Shown here: one piece after another, positions 36,511-47,927 of the stretch
How positions within the stretch are numbered: the stretch's first letter is position 1
Layout: every line of letters starts with the position of its first letter
NCBI GenBank assembly: GCA_004794785.1
Contig: SJOL01001872.1
Span: 56,392-120,391, forward strand
From: Opisthorchis felineus
Lineage: Eukaryota; Platyhelminthes; Trematoda; Opisthorchiida; Opisthorchiidae
Direction: 5' to 3'
Length of the DNA stretch: 64,000 nucleotides
Position numbers and translations under genes: made by a program
Notes under the pieces: generated by a model
Databases searched by the model: none
Told to the model about the DNA's origin: nothing
The model's input: only the letters and a program-made list of their open reading frames with translations

Positions 36511-36757
36511 ACAGTCTCCGAGTTTCCGTCAACCTTGTGTTCTACTTGAAACTAAATTGCACGAGATTCGACTTCTACTCTCATCTGCTTACCAGTTTGG
36601 TTTTGACGGGCGGCTTACCTGGAATCCAGCTGAATCCCTCGTTTACGAGGTTCTTAATCAACTGAGTGTGGTGCACCGGGCCGCCTCTCGTTCCAGTTGC
36701 TACGACATTGTGTAGACATAATCGACAACTCATAGGGTCGCTAAAAACTATTTGGAA

Positions 36758-36800
36758 GCCCATGACCGGTTTCGCCCTTCTTGGGGCTAATCAAGTGGGT
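36758..36800 (-). ncRNA. Hammerhead ribozyme, degraded
   Basis: On the minus strand GAAA, stem II and the ACCGGT stem III are intact, but the core is TTGATTA instead of CTGATGA. Stem I is ACCCAC/ATGGGC with some loss of pairing. Probably inactive. Confidence 0.8.
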
Positions 36801-36900
36801 GCAGTCCCAGGGTCTCCGTCAACCTCATGTTCTACTCGAATTAGAGGTTCAGCTGGGTTCCAGGTGATCATCCCATCAAAACCAAATGGGTGTGCAGATG

Positions 36901-39900
36901 GGTTTAAAGCCGAATACATTGTTTTATCCAGCAAAAGCCATCTGCAGCCTGTTACCACTGAAATGTGAATCTAATTAGGTAAGGACTGTCTCTGAACAGA
37001 ATGGTTATCCAAAGTCCTTTGTTTCTGAACACTGTCGCTCCAAGGAATCATTCTCGTGTTCCATTTAAAGGAGTTAGAACCTTCAAGATGCAAACCCGAA
37101 GACCCTCATCCGCTGTCAGAATCTGCTAAGCTGAAAGTACTAGCCGAAGCTACCCGTTCAGCGTCAAAAATTAAGGGTCTCAGTTTTATCTAACTCGTCC
37201 GTTCTATATCTCTTCACCCACAGTCGTGGCGCACGGTACTTAGGATCCCAATTCAAAACGATTTCGGAACAAATCCCACCATCCCCGTGCACAGGTAATG
37301 TGAAAATATCAATAGTTTAGTTCTTGAGCATCTGATCCGAAGTTACCAACAAGCGGACCACTCCAGAGCATTTACTTTATCGCCCTTGGTGTGCAACCAT
37401 CTCTATCAAGACCCCCGTAAACATACGCTGTGGACAGTCGAAGCCAATGAGCTCAAGTTTCGAAATTTGAAACGTGCAAGTAGAGACATCTAATTCAACA
37501 ACTCCAATTCCTTTGATCCTGGCCATGTTAGGAACGACAGAAAAGAACCTTCCTGCCCCTGATTTGTATAATAAATTGACTGTCTCTGTGGTGACTTTTT
37601 GTTTCGCCCTTGTGAAGTGTTTACCAACTGAGACTTTTCCCAGTCCAGTTGCTACCGGGCAATTCTTTGCCGGACGGTGTTTTCCGACATGCGTTCCCTC
37701 CGAATTCATTGTCTTTTTGACTCATTGAGAATTTTGCGCGACATCAATCCAGGTGAATGAGTTTTTAGTCAAAGCGAAAGGTGGGTGATGGGGATGGGGA
37801 TGGTTGTTGGTAAGGTTCCAACTATGATTCCTACTGGTACAGAAGCCAACTAATATCGAGCTACCTAGAATACTTCATTGCTTGTCCATGTGATCTTCAG
37901 ATGGAACAAATTCATCTGTGTAATCCAGAAACGGAGGTAATTGTCATCAAATCATTTAAGGAGTATCATCAATAAGAATTGCTCCAGATCTGGATAGATA
38001 GAGCATTTCTGGTCCACGACACCATTTAAAGGGGGATTTTGTTTTGTTAATGTGTAAAACTTCAAAGGTAGACTGTTACCTAACACAATTCGCCCACAGG
38101 ACCATTCTCCTTTAAATAAACAGATAGTGGGGATAATGGCAGTTGTTGGTTATCCGTACGCGTATCGGTTACATCACATGACCTCAACACATTATCCAGC
38201 TTGCAAAGTATGTGTGGAATTTTGTTTGTTCATGTCACAGGCAGACGGGTTAGGGAATTTGGAAACTAGTGGTAGATTTTTCAGTAAAGTTATTCGCCAT
38301 CTGGATCGAAGGCATCCCATGATGAAGCAGCGTGAACAGCTGCTGGGTACTTGTTGGAATCCATCATGGGTGCGCCCATCACTACATCATTTTGACGTCA
38401 AGCGAAAGAAGCACGACTTCAACCAGAGTAGTTTTCCACGCGATTAACAACTCTCAGAAATGCAATGCCTTCATGACGGAAATGATTTTCACGAAATGAA
38501 ATATTATTATTGAAGAATCTTTCCAATCAGTGATTAGCCTGTCTGAAAGTAACAAAAAATATCCTACAAACAATCCTCTCACTTAAGAAGGAGTAGTTAT
38601 TGACCGTCACTTATGCCTCAGCCACAGCTCTCCTAGAGATCTATCTAGGAGATCTCCCAGATCTATCTGTGCAAAGCTGAAATGTGCAACTGATGGGGAG
38701 GTGTTAGCTTGTTGAGGCTCGCAAACCAGCTAAACGTAACTGACCGATAAAGCTCGCCAAGGTTGTTTTTTGCTATCGACTGTAAATGCAGTCAGCTTGT
38801 GTGGACAACAAATGTTTGTTGGATTTGAGGAAGTAAAATCATAGAGAAAAGACTGGTCTAGCTTTAAGTGTGCTCACTGAAAGGGTGCCCTGAATGTGAC
38901 ATGATTGTTTTGCATTGTCCTATTGGTGGAGTGATTTGATATACTCGGGCCTTAGCACCAAGACGTATTTTGTTATCACAACGCCTCTTGTTTCTGTGTG
39001 TGAGCAGAGTGTAACTTTTGCATCAGCTGGTCAGTAGTTCAGCCCCAGTGTCTATACTTTGTGCATCCAAAGAGGGATGTTAAGCTACCAGACCAGTGGT
39101 CGGCTGTACAAGTTATTTGTGTTCGATTTGGTCACGTCGCTTCAGTGTATGACTTTCTCGCTCATTGTGTTTCGCGGAGAAAGAGTTTTCGCTGTCAACA
39201 CCGGTCAGCAAGATTCGTGAGCTTCATATGTCTTCGGCACCATGCTTCAATTGGTGGAAGGTGCATCGATTTCCTAGCCATGACAACGCACTCTCGGGTT
39301 ACGCAAGCCGTCAATGACTTCGGCTATATCACTCATTTGCATACTGTTCAGTCTGTCAATCGAGGTTCGAATGAAGCCTCCGTTTGAGATGTTTTTCAGT
39401 CAACAGTACACAGGCTGCCTCGAGATTCATTTACGCCAATGCTCCGGAGATCCATATGTCTCTTCTCCTTAGACGATACAGCACATAAGATCAGTGTTCG
39501 ATGATATCGTAAAGGTTGTTTAGGAGTCGAACTCCCTGGACATACACTTGAAATTCATTCGATGGCAGGTTATGAACAAGTCCCATTTATTTCAAGGGGA
39601 AGTGTTTAGAGCTGTCCAGAACACAACCGATCACCAGCAAACCATGAAGCAAGCGACCTCAAAAGGCTTTCTTTCATATGGGGGAGTATTACTGCTTATT
39701 CCCATTAACTATAACCACATCTGGGTCAGGCGCTTTTCGCCGACTGTCTCAGCTACATGCCTGCTTTAACCTAAGTGTCTGTCAAAACGACAACCGTCGT
39801 ATAAAAGCAACTGAAAATTACAGACTCAGGTACGCCAGGATAAACACCAAACGGTGTTAGCCTAAAAAAACGAAATAGTTCAAAGTACTGCTTATGCCCC

Positions 39901-39982
39901 CAACCTCCCCGACAGTAGGTTATCACAGTTCTTTTCTGTTATGAATTTGTTATCGGCAGTATGACCAATCTATACCAATACT
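36901..39982. other. No supported gene
   Basis: Frames at 37,377-37,728, 38,127-38,447 and 39,061-39,387 (about 85-110 residues each) have no recognised domain. A short local palindrome cluster around GATCTATCT occurs at about 38,627-38,667. Confidence 0.45.
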
Positions 39983-39993
39983 AAAGTGTTTAC

Positions 39994-40489
39994 CGGTCGT
40001 GGGCTGTCGAAGAGTTTTCAGCAACCTTGTGAGTAGTTTACTTCATGAAAATATACTGCGATATCTCGAATATCGTACCAACTGAGACATGAGGCGGCCT
40101 GTGTGCAGCACATTCAGTTGAAGAACATCATAAACGAGAGACTCACTTGAGTCTCCCGTGAAAACCAAATTGATTTGCAAATGAGTGTATTTGTCGAAAT
40201 CAGTCCAATTTGGGTTCAAGTAGAACATAAGGTTGACGGAAACTCGGGGACTGCGCCTACCTGATGAGCCCCAAGAAGGGCGAAACCGGTCGTGGGCTGT
40301 CGAAGAGTTTTCAGCAACCTTGTGAGTAGTTTCCTTCATGAAAATATACTGCGATATCTCGAATATCGTACCAACTGAGACATGAGGCGGCCTGTGTGCA
40401 GCACATTCAGTTGAAGAACATCATAAACGAGAGACTCACTTGAGTCTCCCGTGAAAACCAAATTGATTTGCAAATGAGTGTATTTGTCG
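39994..40489 (+). mobile_element. Retrozyme-like element: 1.7 tandem hammerhead units with target-site duplication
   Basis: Unit 1 runs from the predicted cleavage point at 39,998/39,999 to the next one at 40,291/40,292 (293 bp). A second, partial unit of about 199 bp follows and is identical to unit 1 by eye except for one base (TTTACTTC versus TTTCCTTC near 40,330). The insertion is flanked by AAAGTGTTTAC at 39,983-39,993 and 40,490-40,500; the exact duplication is 8-11 bp, because the AAA could belong to the element. The left edge is CGGTC, five bases before the cleavage point. Tandem non-coding hammerhead units mobilised as RNA (retrozymes, often associated with Penelope-like elements) are known in animals. 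The orientation and the target duplication here support retrotransposition of a tandem or circular RNA. Confidence 0.88.
40255..40297 (+). ncRNA. Hammerhead ribozyme, type I, intact core
   Basis: Stem I: GCCTAC (40,255-40,260) pairs with GTGGGC (40,292-40,297), six base pairs including one G-U. The core CTGATGA is at 40,261-40,267. Stem II is GCCC/GGGC with loop CAAGAA (40,268-40,281). GAAA is at 40,282-40,285. Stem III is ACC/GGT (40,285-40,290) with no loop, and cleavage is predicted after C40,291. All conserved core bases are present. A stem III that is only a palindromic ACCGGT cannot close as a hairpin, but it can pair between two molecules or two tandem units. This is the known behaviour of minimal Penelope-associated hammerheads, which cleave as dimers. 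Confidence 0.93.
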
Positions 40490-40500
40490 AAAGTGTTTAC

Positions 40501-41389
40501 TTGTTTGCGTTTCATCTCTGTGTGCTTACGTGTCAATGTCAGGGTTGAAAAAGAATGCAAAGTTAACAGACAGTCTGATTAATTCATAAGACATTTGTGC
40601 TGGCTTCACGGTTTGTTTGTTGGACAGCACTCATTGGTATCCCAACTTGTTTATGGTTCACTGACAGACATCCACTTTACATTGTCGCAAAAAGGACTTC
40701 ATCGACCGACCAACCGCATCACGCGTGAACCATGTTTTGATAAAGACACATATCAACCTATAGTTTGAAAGATATTAATTGAGGAGATACTGTGAAACGT
40801 GAAAACTGTCAAAAACGGCTAACTCTGTCAACATCTCCTGAGTGACCATCGATCGATGGAATATAATTGGCGATCATGAGGTAAACATCATTTACTCTGA
40901 AATTTAAGAACCTTTATTTCTGTTTGTTCGTTTCGCTCGGTCAGAGTCGTATTGGCACGATAAAATCTTAGGAGCTCCTGGCCAAACTTGGTTTGTATCT
41001 TGTTAAACAGACTGAGCGTCATGTAGTGTATAATATGGAAATTCAAAACACAGCGTAGTGAAATAAGGTGTTACAATCTGACGATTCGGTCGGCATTGGC
41101 AACCTTTTTCAAGGATTTCTGCAGTCAGTTGAATACGAGTCAAGTGCGGCGTTATTTGGGTCCGCTATTGTGTCATCTGATTGGTGGGTTCTCGAGATCA
41201 GCCGAAAATCAGATGCGACCAGCATATGTGGGTTTGCGCGTGATTGGGTACACTTTGACGTGACAATTTGGGACGTCTGTTGTGCTGGTTGTGATGCGTC
41301 GTTGTTGAGATTCCTGCCTGACATCTGGCTACTATGCTTACTAAGGTGTGCAAGCTAGATAGACGTGTAACTAGCCCCATCACTACGGT
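40501..41389. other. No supported gene
   Basis: No feature is supported up to the 3' end of the second Penelope fragment. The frames at 41,068-41,383 are not recognised. Confidence 0.4.
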
Positions 41390-41993
41390 TGAGGTAGTTC
41401 GGTTGTGTTAACCTCTAGTGCTTCAGTGCACGCTCGTTCACGTGACTTGAAACCTCACCGGTGTATACGTGTGTCATCAAAGCTTATTTGACAACCTGAC
41501 TCAAGTGCGTGGAGTGCGATGGCTGAGTCGTGTTCACGTTTTTTTAGATCGATTGGATTTCGTGAGGGAAAACGTGCATGTAGTTTGTGCTCCGTCATTC
41601 GAACATGGAGCTGCCTGGCTGTCTGGCTTATTTTGCCGGATATTCTGCACGGGGAGGTTGGTAGATGCAGCTCGTGCGGTGTTTTGGTTCGGTAGGATCC
41701 TTAGCCCTGACGAGGCGTCGTTGTAAGGTGTTGTCACTTCGGAAGAATATTTTAATATCATAATACCGAAGTGTCTTTGGAGTGGCGTCTGAATTGCCAT
41801 CTCTATAGGGTATTCCCACGATGGCCACCAAGTTTCCGTCTACCTGCCTCACCGTTCGGGGCAGCCTCCTCTCCATTTGTTGGTTAATGAGTCCTATGAA
41901 GTATTTGTTTTGCTGTAGTACCCTATTGGGTCGTTCCAGTTTAACTACTCGTGTGGGTTCATCCGAGCATAGTTTCATGACATGATTCACCAA
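41390..41993 (-). mobile_element. Second Penelope-like element fragment (RT linker plus GIY-YIG)
   Basis: The minus frame 41,993-41,628 includes IPYRDGNSDATPKTLRYYDI, then SDNTLQRRLVRAKDPTEPKH and CIYQPPRAEYPAK, which has the layout of the Penelope linker leading into the nuclease. A frameshift follows at about 41,630. The next frame gives SQTARQLHVRMTEHKLHARF, NPIDLKKREHDSAIALHALE (about 41,630-41,480), and a decayed ACTEALEVN end near 41,430. The YIG motif is lost (KIS). This copy differs in sequence from the one at 31 kb, so at least two Penelope lineages are present. Inactive. Confidence 0.78.
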
Positions 41994-44900
41994 CGACAGT
42001 ATGGATGAAACCGCGGCTGAACAGTACTTCTCGGCTTTTCAGTACGGATTAGGTTCACTTACAGGACGAAGTCTTCATTAAACTTCCCAATTTTCTCATT
42101 CTACTGACACAATTAGGAGGTTTCTTGGAAGTATTCTTGATAGTAGACTAGCACCCAAGATACTTGAACTCCGCTTTCCAGGTTTCAGCTTAAAAAGAAT
42201 AGTTGACTGTCGACGACACACTGAATCTCGCTGTTTTCGATTCAGTGGGCGATGTGGCAACACTCCCATTGAGTTGCCACAATGACCAGGTAGCATGGAG
42301 TGCATGTGAGACAAACATGTTGGTGTGAACATTGCGTACGAAAGTCTGTAGCGCGAAATCCGGTCGGTGGATACCCTGTGCACCACATAAACTCAGTTCG
42401 ATCTGTGTTGTAATGCGTCTCAGGTTTCACGGAAGCTGCCTGTGAACGATTAGCACGAGGTTTCAAGTTCTTGTGACTTAACCTTTTTTTTTGTACGATG
42501 CATGGTACTGGATCAGAATCGTAACTGATGTATTGTCTATGGCAGAGGCGCGGTGAATTGTAGAATATCAATAGCGAAAATACGGTACGTAACTGTGATC
42601 AGATTCAATGGCATGGCCTACTAAAAAGTTAGGTTTAAGAGGCCCTCTATAAACCGATAAGGCTTCTCTTAGGTGAACGTCGAGATATCCCAGTGGCAAC
42701 AAGCGTCATCCTAGGGTTAAAACAGTGGCTTGCCCGATAGCAACACAGGTCTTATATAGGCTTGGTTTTTGTGACCTAGCTTTCCGCACATATACGTCAC
42801 CGAAGCTGAACATTCACAACCTCGACTGCAGTAAATCCTACACCAGACTGTTGAAAAAAGCTATTCTCTCTTTCCCGTCCCTATGTTCGAAGTCATCCTT
42901 CTATTCGCATCCGTCTCTCGCCATCTTTGTTAAAATATTTTCGAGAATATTTCACGTGGGCTTTTGAGCGCTTGTCATGCTTCCTGTTGAGCGCAAACGT
43001 TTGTGGTTAACCAGTAAGATGCTGACTACTTACTCGACTATACTACTTCAACACTTAATTTGCACAACACCATTCAGCAAGTTAGACTAGAATCCCACAA
43101 TTTGAGGTTTGCAGCTGCTGAACACGCCTAATTTTATGTGTAGTCTATTCTGGACTTGAGATTCCGTGCTTTACTCAAGTGGACTTTAAAGAACACGCTA
43201 GATTACCCACTGGATAGGAAGCCAAATTCACATAATGCAAACAAAACGGTTAAACGCTGTTCGATGGAACAGAAACTCCTGACGAGTTCTTCGCCAGCTG
43301 AGCTGCAATGGGTTGCCCACTTTGCAAACGGGCACTTGATTTTTGGAGTTTCGACAGGAGCCGATCTCAGGACTATTGCAGGAATTTTTCGAGTGCCGAT
43401 CTCCTCTAACTTCTCGCAAACTAAGCGTGAAAGAGCCATATTGATTAGGCAACAGAAATGGTGTGTTCACAAATAGACCAACGGGGGTTAATATTTTGCG
43501 TAACGGTTCAGTCGTCTAATAGCAATACGCTCAATGACACATCCGTACACAGGTGTACTCGTTACTAGCATATCCAGTCGGTTATAAAACGAGTGAACTT
43601 GGTAGACTCAATGCGCAAACTGTATAATATTCTACATGAACGAATGCGCTGTGCTAGATGTTGGGTGCACAAATTTCAGGCTTCTTAATCCTGCGTGCAT
43701 TCCGTCGTAGGTCCGTATCGATCTTCCATGAGGCAATGTTAAAAAATAGAAAGCTTGTCCGCAGAGAACACGGGTTCGTTACAGTTCCCCGTGATTGTGT
43801 AACAGAAAATATGAACATTTAGAGACGACAACAATCTGAAGCGTTCAATAAAGGTGCCTGTCATGTGCGATGAAATATGAGGTATGGTTGCATATTTTCG
43901 TTCCCGGATATTTGCACATTTTAAATGAGATGAAAAATCTCCGGTGGATTCAGGCTTCACGGATTCTCCTGTTAACAGGTACCGCTTCAATGTAGTGAGG
44001 AAGTAATGTCCTGGTGATCAAACTTGAGCTCCAAAAACTTTTCAGTTCCCGAGGAGCATTACTGAACTAACAAGAATGCAGCGAATCCTGTGGCTTTTTA
44101 ACCCATGAACTAGTACTCGTTTTGTACGGGTGAAGGATCGGGACAACCGAATAGGTCTACTCACCGAGTGTTGACTGCGAATTTTTGTAAGTGGTATTCG
44201 TCCCTCCCCGGTTGGACCAATCGGACTAATCGCACCAGAATGGAGGCAGTGATGTGTATACAAATTCATCAAACTGGGCAATACTCACGAGTAATCAAAT
44301 ATTCAACACATTCAATAAATAATAAAAAATGTTACCAAACAGTCCAGAGTGAAATTCACTCATTCATTTGAGCTGAGGCAAGTGGAACGTGAGTGTTAAA
44401 CTGATGTACTTTAGTGAGCTACCGATAATACTTCTGTGAAAGTCAGTGGTTGCGATCGGTTGAATCACATTAGAGCGGAAGCGCTATGCTGGCTCAAACA
44501 AATAGTTGGTTTCAAAGACATTTCTAGCAAATGCTAATAAAGACGTCCAGTCAGCGGTACATCTCAAGAAGTACCTAGATTGCGTCATTCGCAGGTTAAC
44601 CTGCTTTGGAATCTATTGACCTTAGGGAGTGGTATCTGGCTAAACGTGGAACCGGTAGTGTGTGGGAATACTGGTAGCTCGGGTGAGTTTATTGATTGTT
44701 GATCAGGTGGCTGTTGATCTGTTCGCCGAGCTTGGCGACTGACTTGCAAACGTTTGGTCACCATACCTCGTATTGTAACAAAACGTTTGCCAATTGCCAA
44801 CTGCCGAAACATGAGACACTAGTCCAGGTTTCATACCCACTGGAATGAGACCAACCTGGGTCCCATTCCCATGGGGACAGCGCACAAACAGGACTGGCTA

Positions 44901-47177
44901 AATGTGCACTGTTCCTGGAAGTGAGCCACCTTCAGGACATACGAGCTGCGTTGTACATGTACAGCTGTCTTTTGTGGAGCTGACGTAGATACTACGCCAG
45001 AAAAAGGAGTGGGTAGTTGTTGCACTGGTCCAGCAAAAATTAAACTAACCAATCGCATTATTCAGAAGGGGGGACGGGAAAAACAAAACACATCTTTGTC
45101 GTAATTTGCTTCGTTCAGTGACATCGACGTTGACTGTGTTTGATTGGTGTCACATAGGACGGAGTATTTAAACAGTAAACGAGTTACAAATGAGTGACCC
45201 AAGTAAACGTGGCGTTAACGGAGAGTCATGAGTGCGGGTGGAATCCTCACTACTACTTCAAAAGGACTTGATCGTTCGGTTTGTGACGATATCTGCGACA
45301 CGTTTCTCTGTGCAGCTGTCCTACCGACGGCAACAAAAGCCCCAAAACTATCAATGATAAAAGGACTAGATTCTTTACAGCCAGGTGTACAAGAGCTCAC
45401 TGAAGTCTCCATCCACTTATTATATGCTCTACACTGAAGAAAAAACCACACGTTTCCTGTGATGGTATACTGGCTGGGGCCGGATCCCAAAGCCGCCTGA
45501 CATAAGAGATACGGTTTATTTAAGCTTTTTGACTATGAAGTTTGCTCGCAAATTGCGTTGGTTCATGAGACAAAACATATCAAATACAGTTATATTGGTG
45601 CGCGTATGAGTCCTTCAAAGCTAGTCCAATGGACTGTCAGTCCCGGCAGCCAGTAGTCAAAAATGGTAGCCATGCTCCACAGTGGACCTCAGTATCGACT
45701 CAATGTTGCTAAGAACATTGCTGGTGTCAAAAAACGACTTTACGAGCAAATATTCATCACTGCAATCTTGCAGAGGAGCGAAATCCGTTGCCCCGGTTAT
45801 AAGTTGGCGTACGCTTGAAAGCTAATTTTCAGTCCTCTTGGAAGCATCTTGAGAGATTATCTCTTGCAGCGTATCCCTTCTTGAGAGCACACTCCTAGGG
45901 AGAGCAAATTCTTAGGGAGCAGCGCCGTATTGCTCGAGTGGACTGCTCGTGAAGATAGACAGTAGGGTCTGTAGATCAAAGTCCTGCACAGCAACTCCTG
46001 TATCTGTTGAAACGCAGCAGATTTTGGCTCCGAAGGACTCTATACCAAATTCTACAAACAACCCAGCTCATAAACTCTGGACTAACTCTTCTACCGATAT
46101 GTTCCGCTAATATGCAAAAGACGTCTATCACTTTTTCATACTTGAATGACCTTGCGATGTAAAAAAAATTGAAGTGAATTCCTTAGAGAGAGAATTATTC
46201 GTTGGATTCGAAAGAAAACCTAGTGTCTTGACAGAAGTTCAAATATGACGCGAAGTTAAGTTAAGATATTGCTAGAGCTCTGTAACGCTACTCATCATGC
46301 CGGAGATTGGAAAACTTTTGGGATGCCTTGAACCTTGGGAATTTCGTCAACGCACTAGGAATTCCGTAGTGTAATATGAAGACTTCGACCTAGTCGTTAA
46401 ATAAAGACATCTTCATGAAATAATGCGACAAAGAGCGATGATTGCTGGATTTGGGGTTCAGGCGTTTCAAAAAGTATTCCACCTCTGACACAGAATCCTA
46501 GTGTTGCATAGCTACTGAGACATTTCGGCGTAATGTTGAATCTGCTTTTGGCCTTCGAGTATCGGCAGACCTCACAAACTACAGTTCCGTTAAACTTTTC
46601 AGAAAACACTGCGGTGTTTTTTTACACAAGTGATGCAGATCCAATTGCTTAAGTTTGGTATGGCTTCGTATATTCAAAAGAAAATGGTAGTACTGCGTAC
46701 CACGTCATTGTTGGGTGTCACCTTAGCCATGGGAAACGCGGCAACTTTCAAAAAAATTATCTCTGTCGTGCGTTTTATGATTGCTTTTTGACGCGAGAAT
46801 TCGGCTGATGAACATGTTTCTCCATTGTTCTGTGAGATGCCAACTCTTCTAGTACGGGTTTATTAACACAAATACCGTATGTAAATGAGTTGAGGAATCG
46901 GTGTTCTAAATGTGTGACCAACGGTCAAAAATGCCAGATGGATGATTAGTTATTGAGTTTCTTTATCAAGTTTTCAGTAGTTTGGGTTCATCCTTTGGGA
47001 CAAAATTTTTTTACTGTTTGTCTCACAAATGCGTTTTGAGGAGTGCAAGAAATACAAAGTATTTGCAAAATGATGTAATGTCGCACACCATCCAGAGCTG
47101 AAAAACTATTCAGAGGAGTAAGACGTGGTGAAACATGGCGGAAATGACCTTCTCAGTAATTCAGTCAACTAGTAATT

Positions 47178-47204
47178 TATATATATATATATATATATAT
47201 ATAT
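47178..47204. repeat. (AT)n microsatellite
   Basis: An uninterrupted TA dinucleotide run of about 13 units. Confidence 0.95.
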
Positions 47205-47860
47205 CTTCGTTTGCAGCTGGGTGGGTAAATCACATGGTGACAGCACAAGATTTAGTCTCCTCTGTAAGATGAAAAAATGGGGCTCGAAGCCAAACACTGC
47301 TGAAAGGGCTTAGTCACTAACAGTTATTTTCTTTATTCACTTTCGAAAACTTATTGAGTATAATGGTCTCTTGTAACGCAATTGGAAGGGCAGATGCATA
47401 AAACAGCTTAAACCACCGATTATTTTTTTAGACGTAGGTGTGCGAAAATCTGTCGGCATTTGTGATCATGTACACTGTACACAGAGTGCGTAGTACCCAA
47501 GCGAGGAAAGATAAAGATATGTCCTGAATTCTGTCCTCTTGAAGTGTTCCAAAAGGGGAATTTTAGAGAGTAAGATATTTTGTCTCAGTAAGGTGGCTTA
47601 CCTTCCGAAACAATCTGTCCCACGAATGACATTTTAAGACCAGTTTATCAGATTAAAGGTTACTCCACCTCCTCAGCATCGAAATTTTCTCTTATATGGG
47701 GTCTGCTTTGTATGCTCACCATCGTTCCTTCCTATATTTGAATCCTCAAGATTCCGAACTTCAAAACCCTTCTGTCAGATAAGGAGCTAATTTTACACAA
47801 TTTTTTCACCGGATTCCTTTTACTTCGACCTAAGCTCTGTACCAAATTATTCGGATACTC

Positions 47861-47927
47861 GTTCCAGAGAGGTTTGGTAAACAATCAGTGGATTTATTGC
47901 TGTTTTTTTATCAAACCTCTCTGGAAC
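47861..47927. repeat. Inverted repeat, 19-bp arms
   Basis: GTTCCAGAGAGGTTTGGTA (47,861-47,879) is complementary to TATCAAACCTCTCTGGAAC (47,909-47,927) with one mismatch, around a 29-bp spacer. The left part (47,861-47,896) resembles 29,143-29,178, so this is probably one end of a dispersed fold-back repeat. Confidence 0.8.

Larger units (their letters stand above)
36390..36900 (-). mobile_element. Tandem pair of hammerhead units with terminal fold-back
   Basis: Two hammerhead cores on the minus strand (36,468-36,510 and 36,758-36,800) lie 290 bp apart, so they bracket one full unit (CTGAATC/ACTGAGTGTGGTGCACCG and the flanking internal sequence match the 40-kb unit). Beyond the second core, at about 36,840-36,900, the sequence switches to + orientation unit sequence (GTTCAGCTGGGTTCCAGGTG), which is a fold-back. 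The copies are much more diverged than the pair at 40 kb. Confidence 0.82.

Noticed and set aside
38627..38667. GATCTATCT direct and inverted repeats
   Set aside because: Short low-complexity local repeat; no larger structure.
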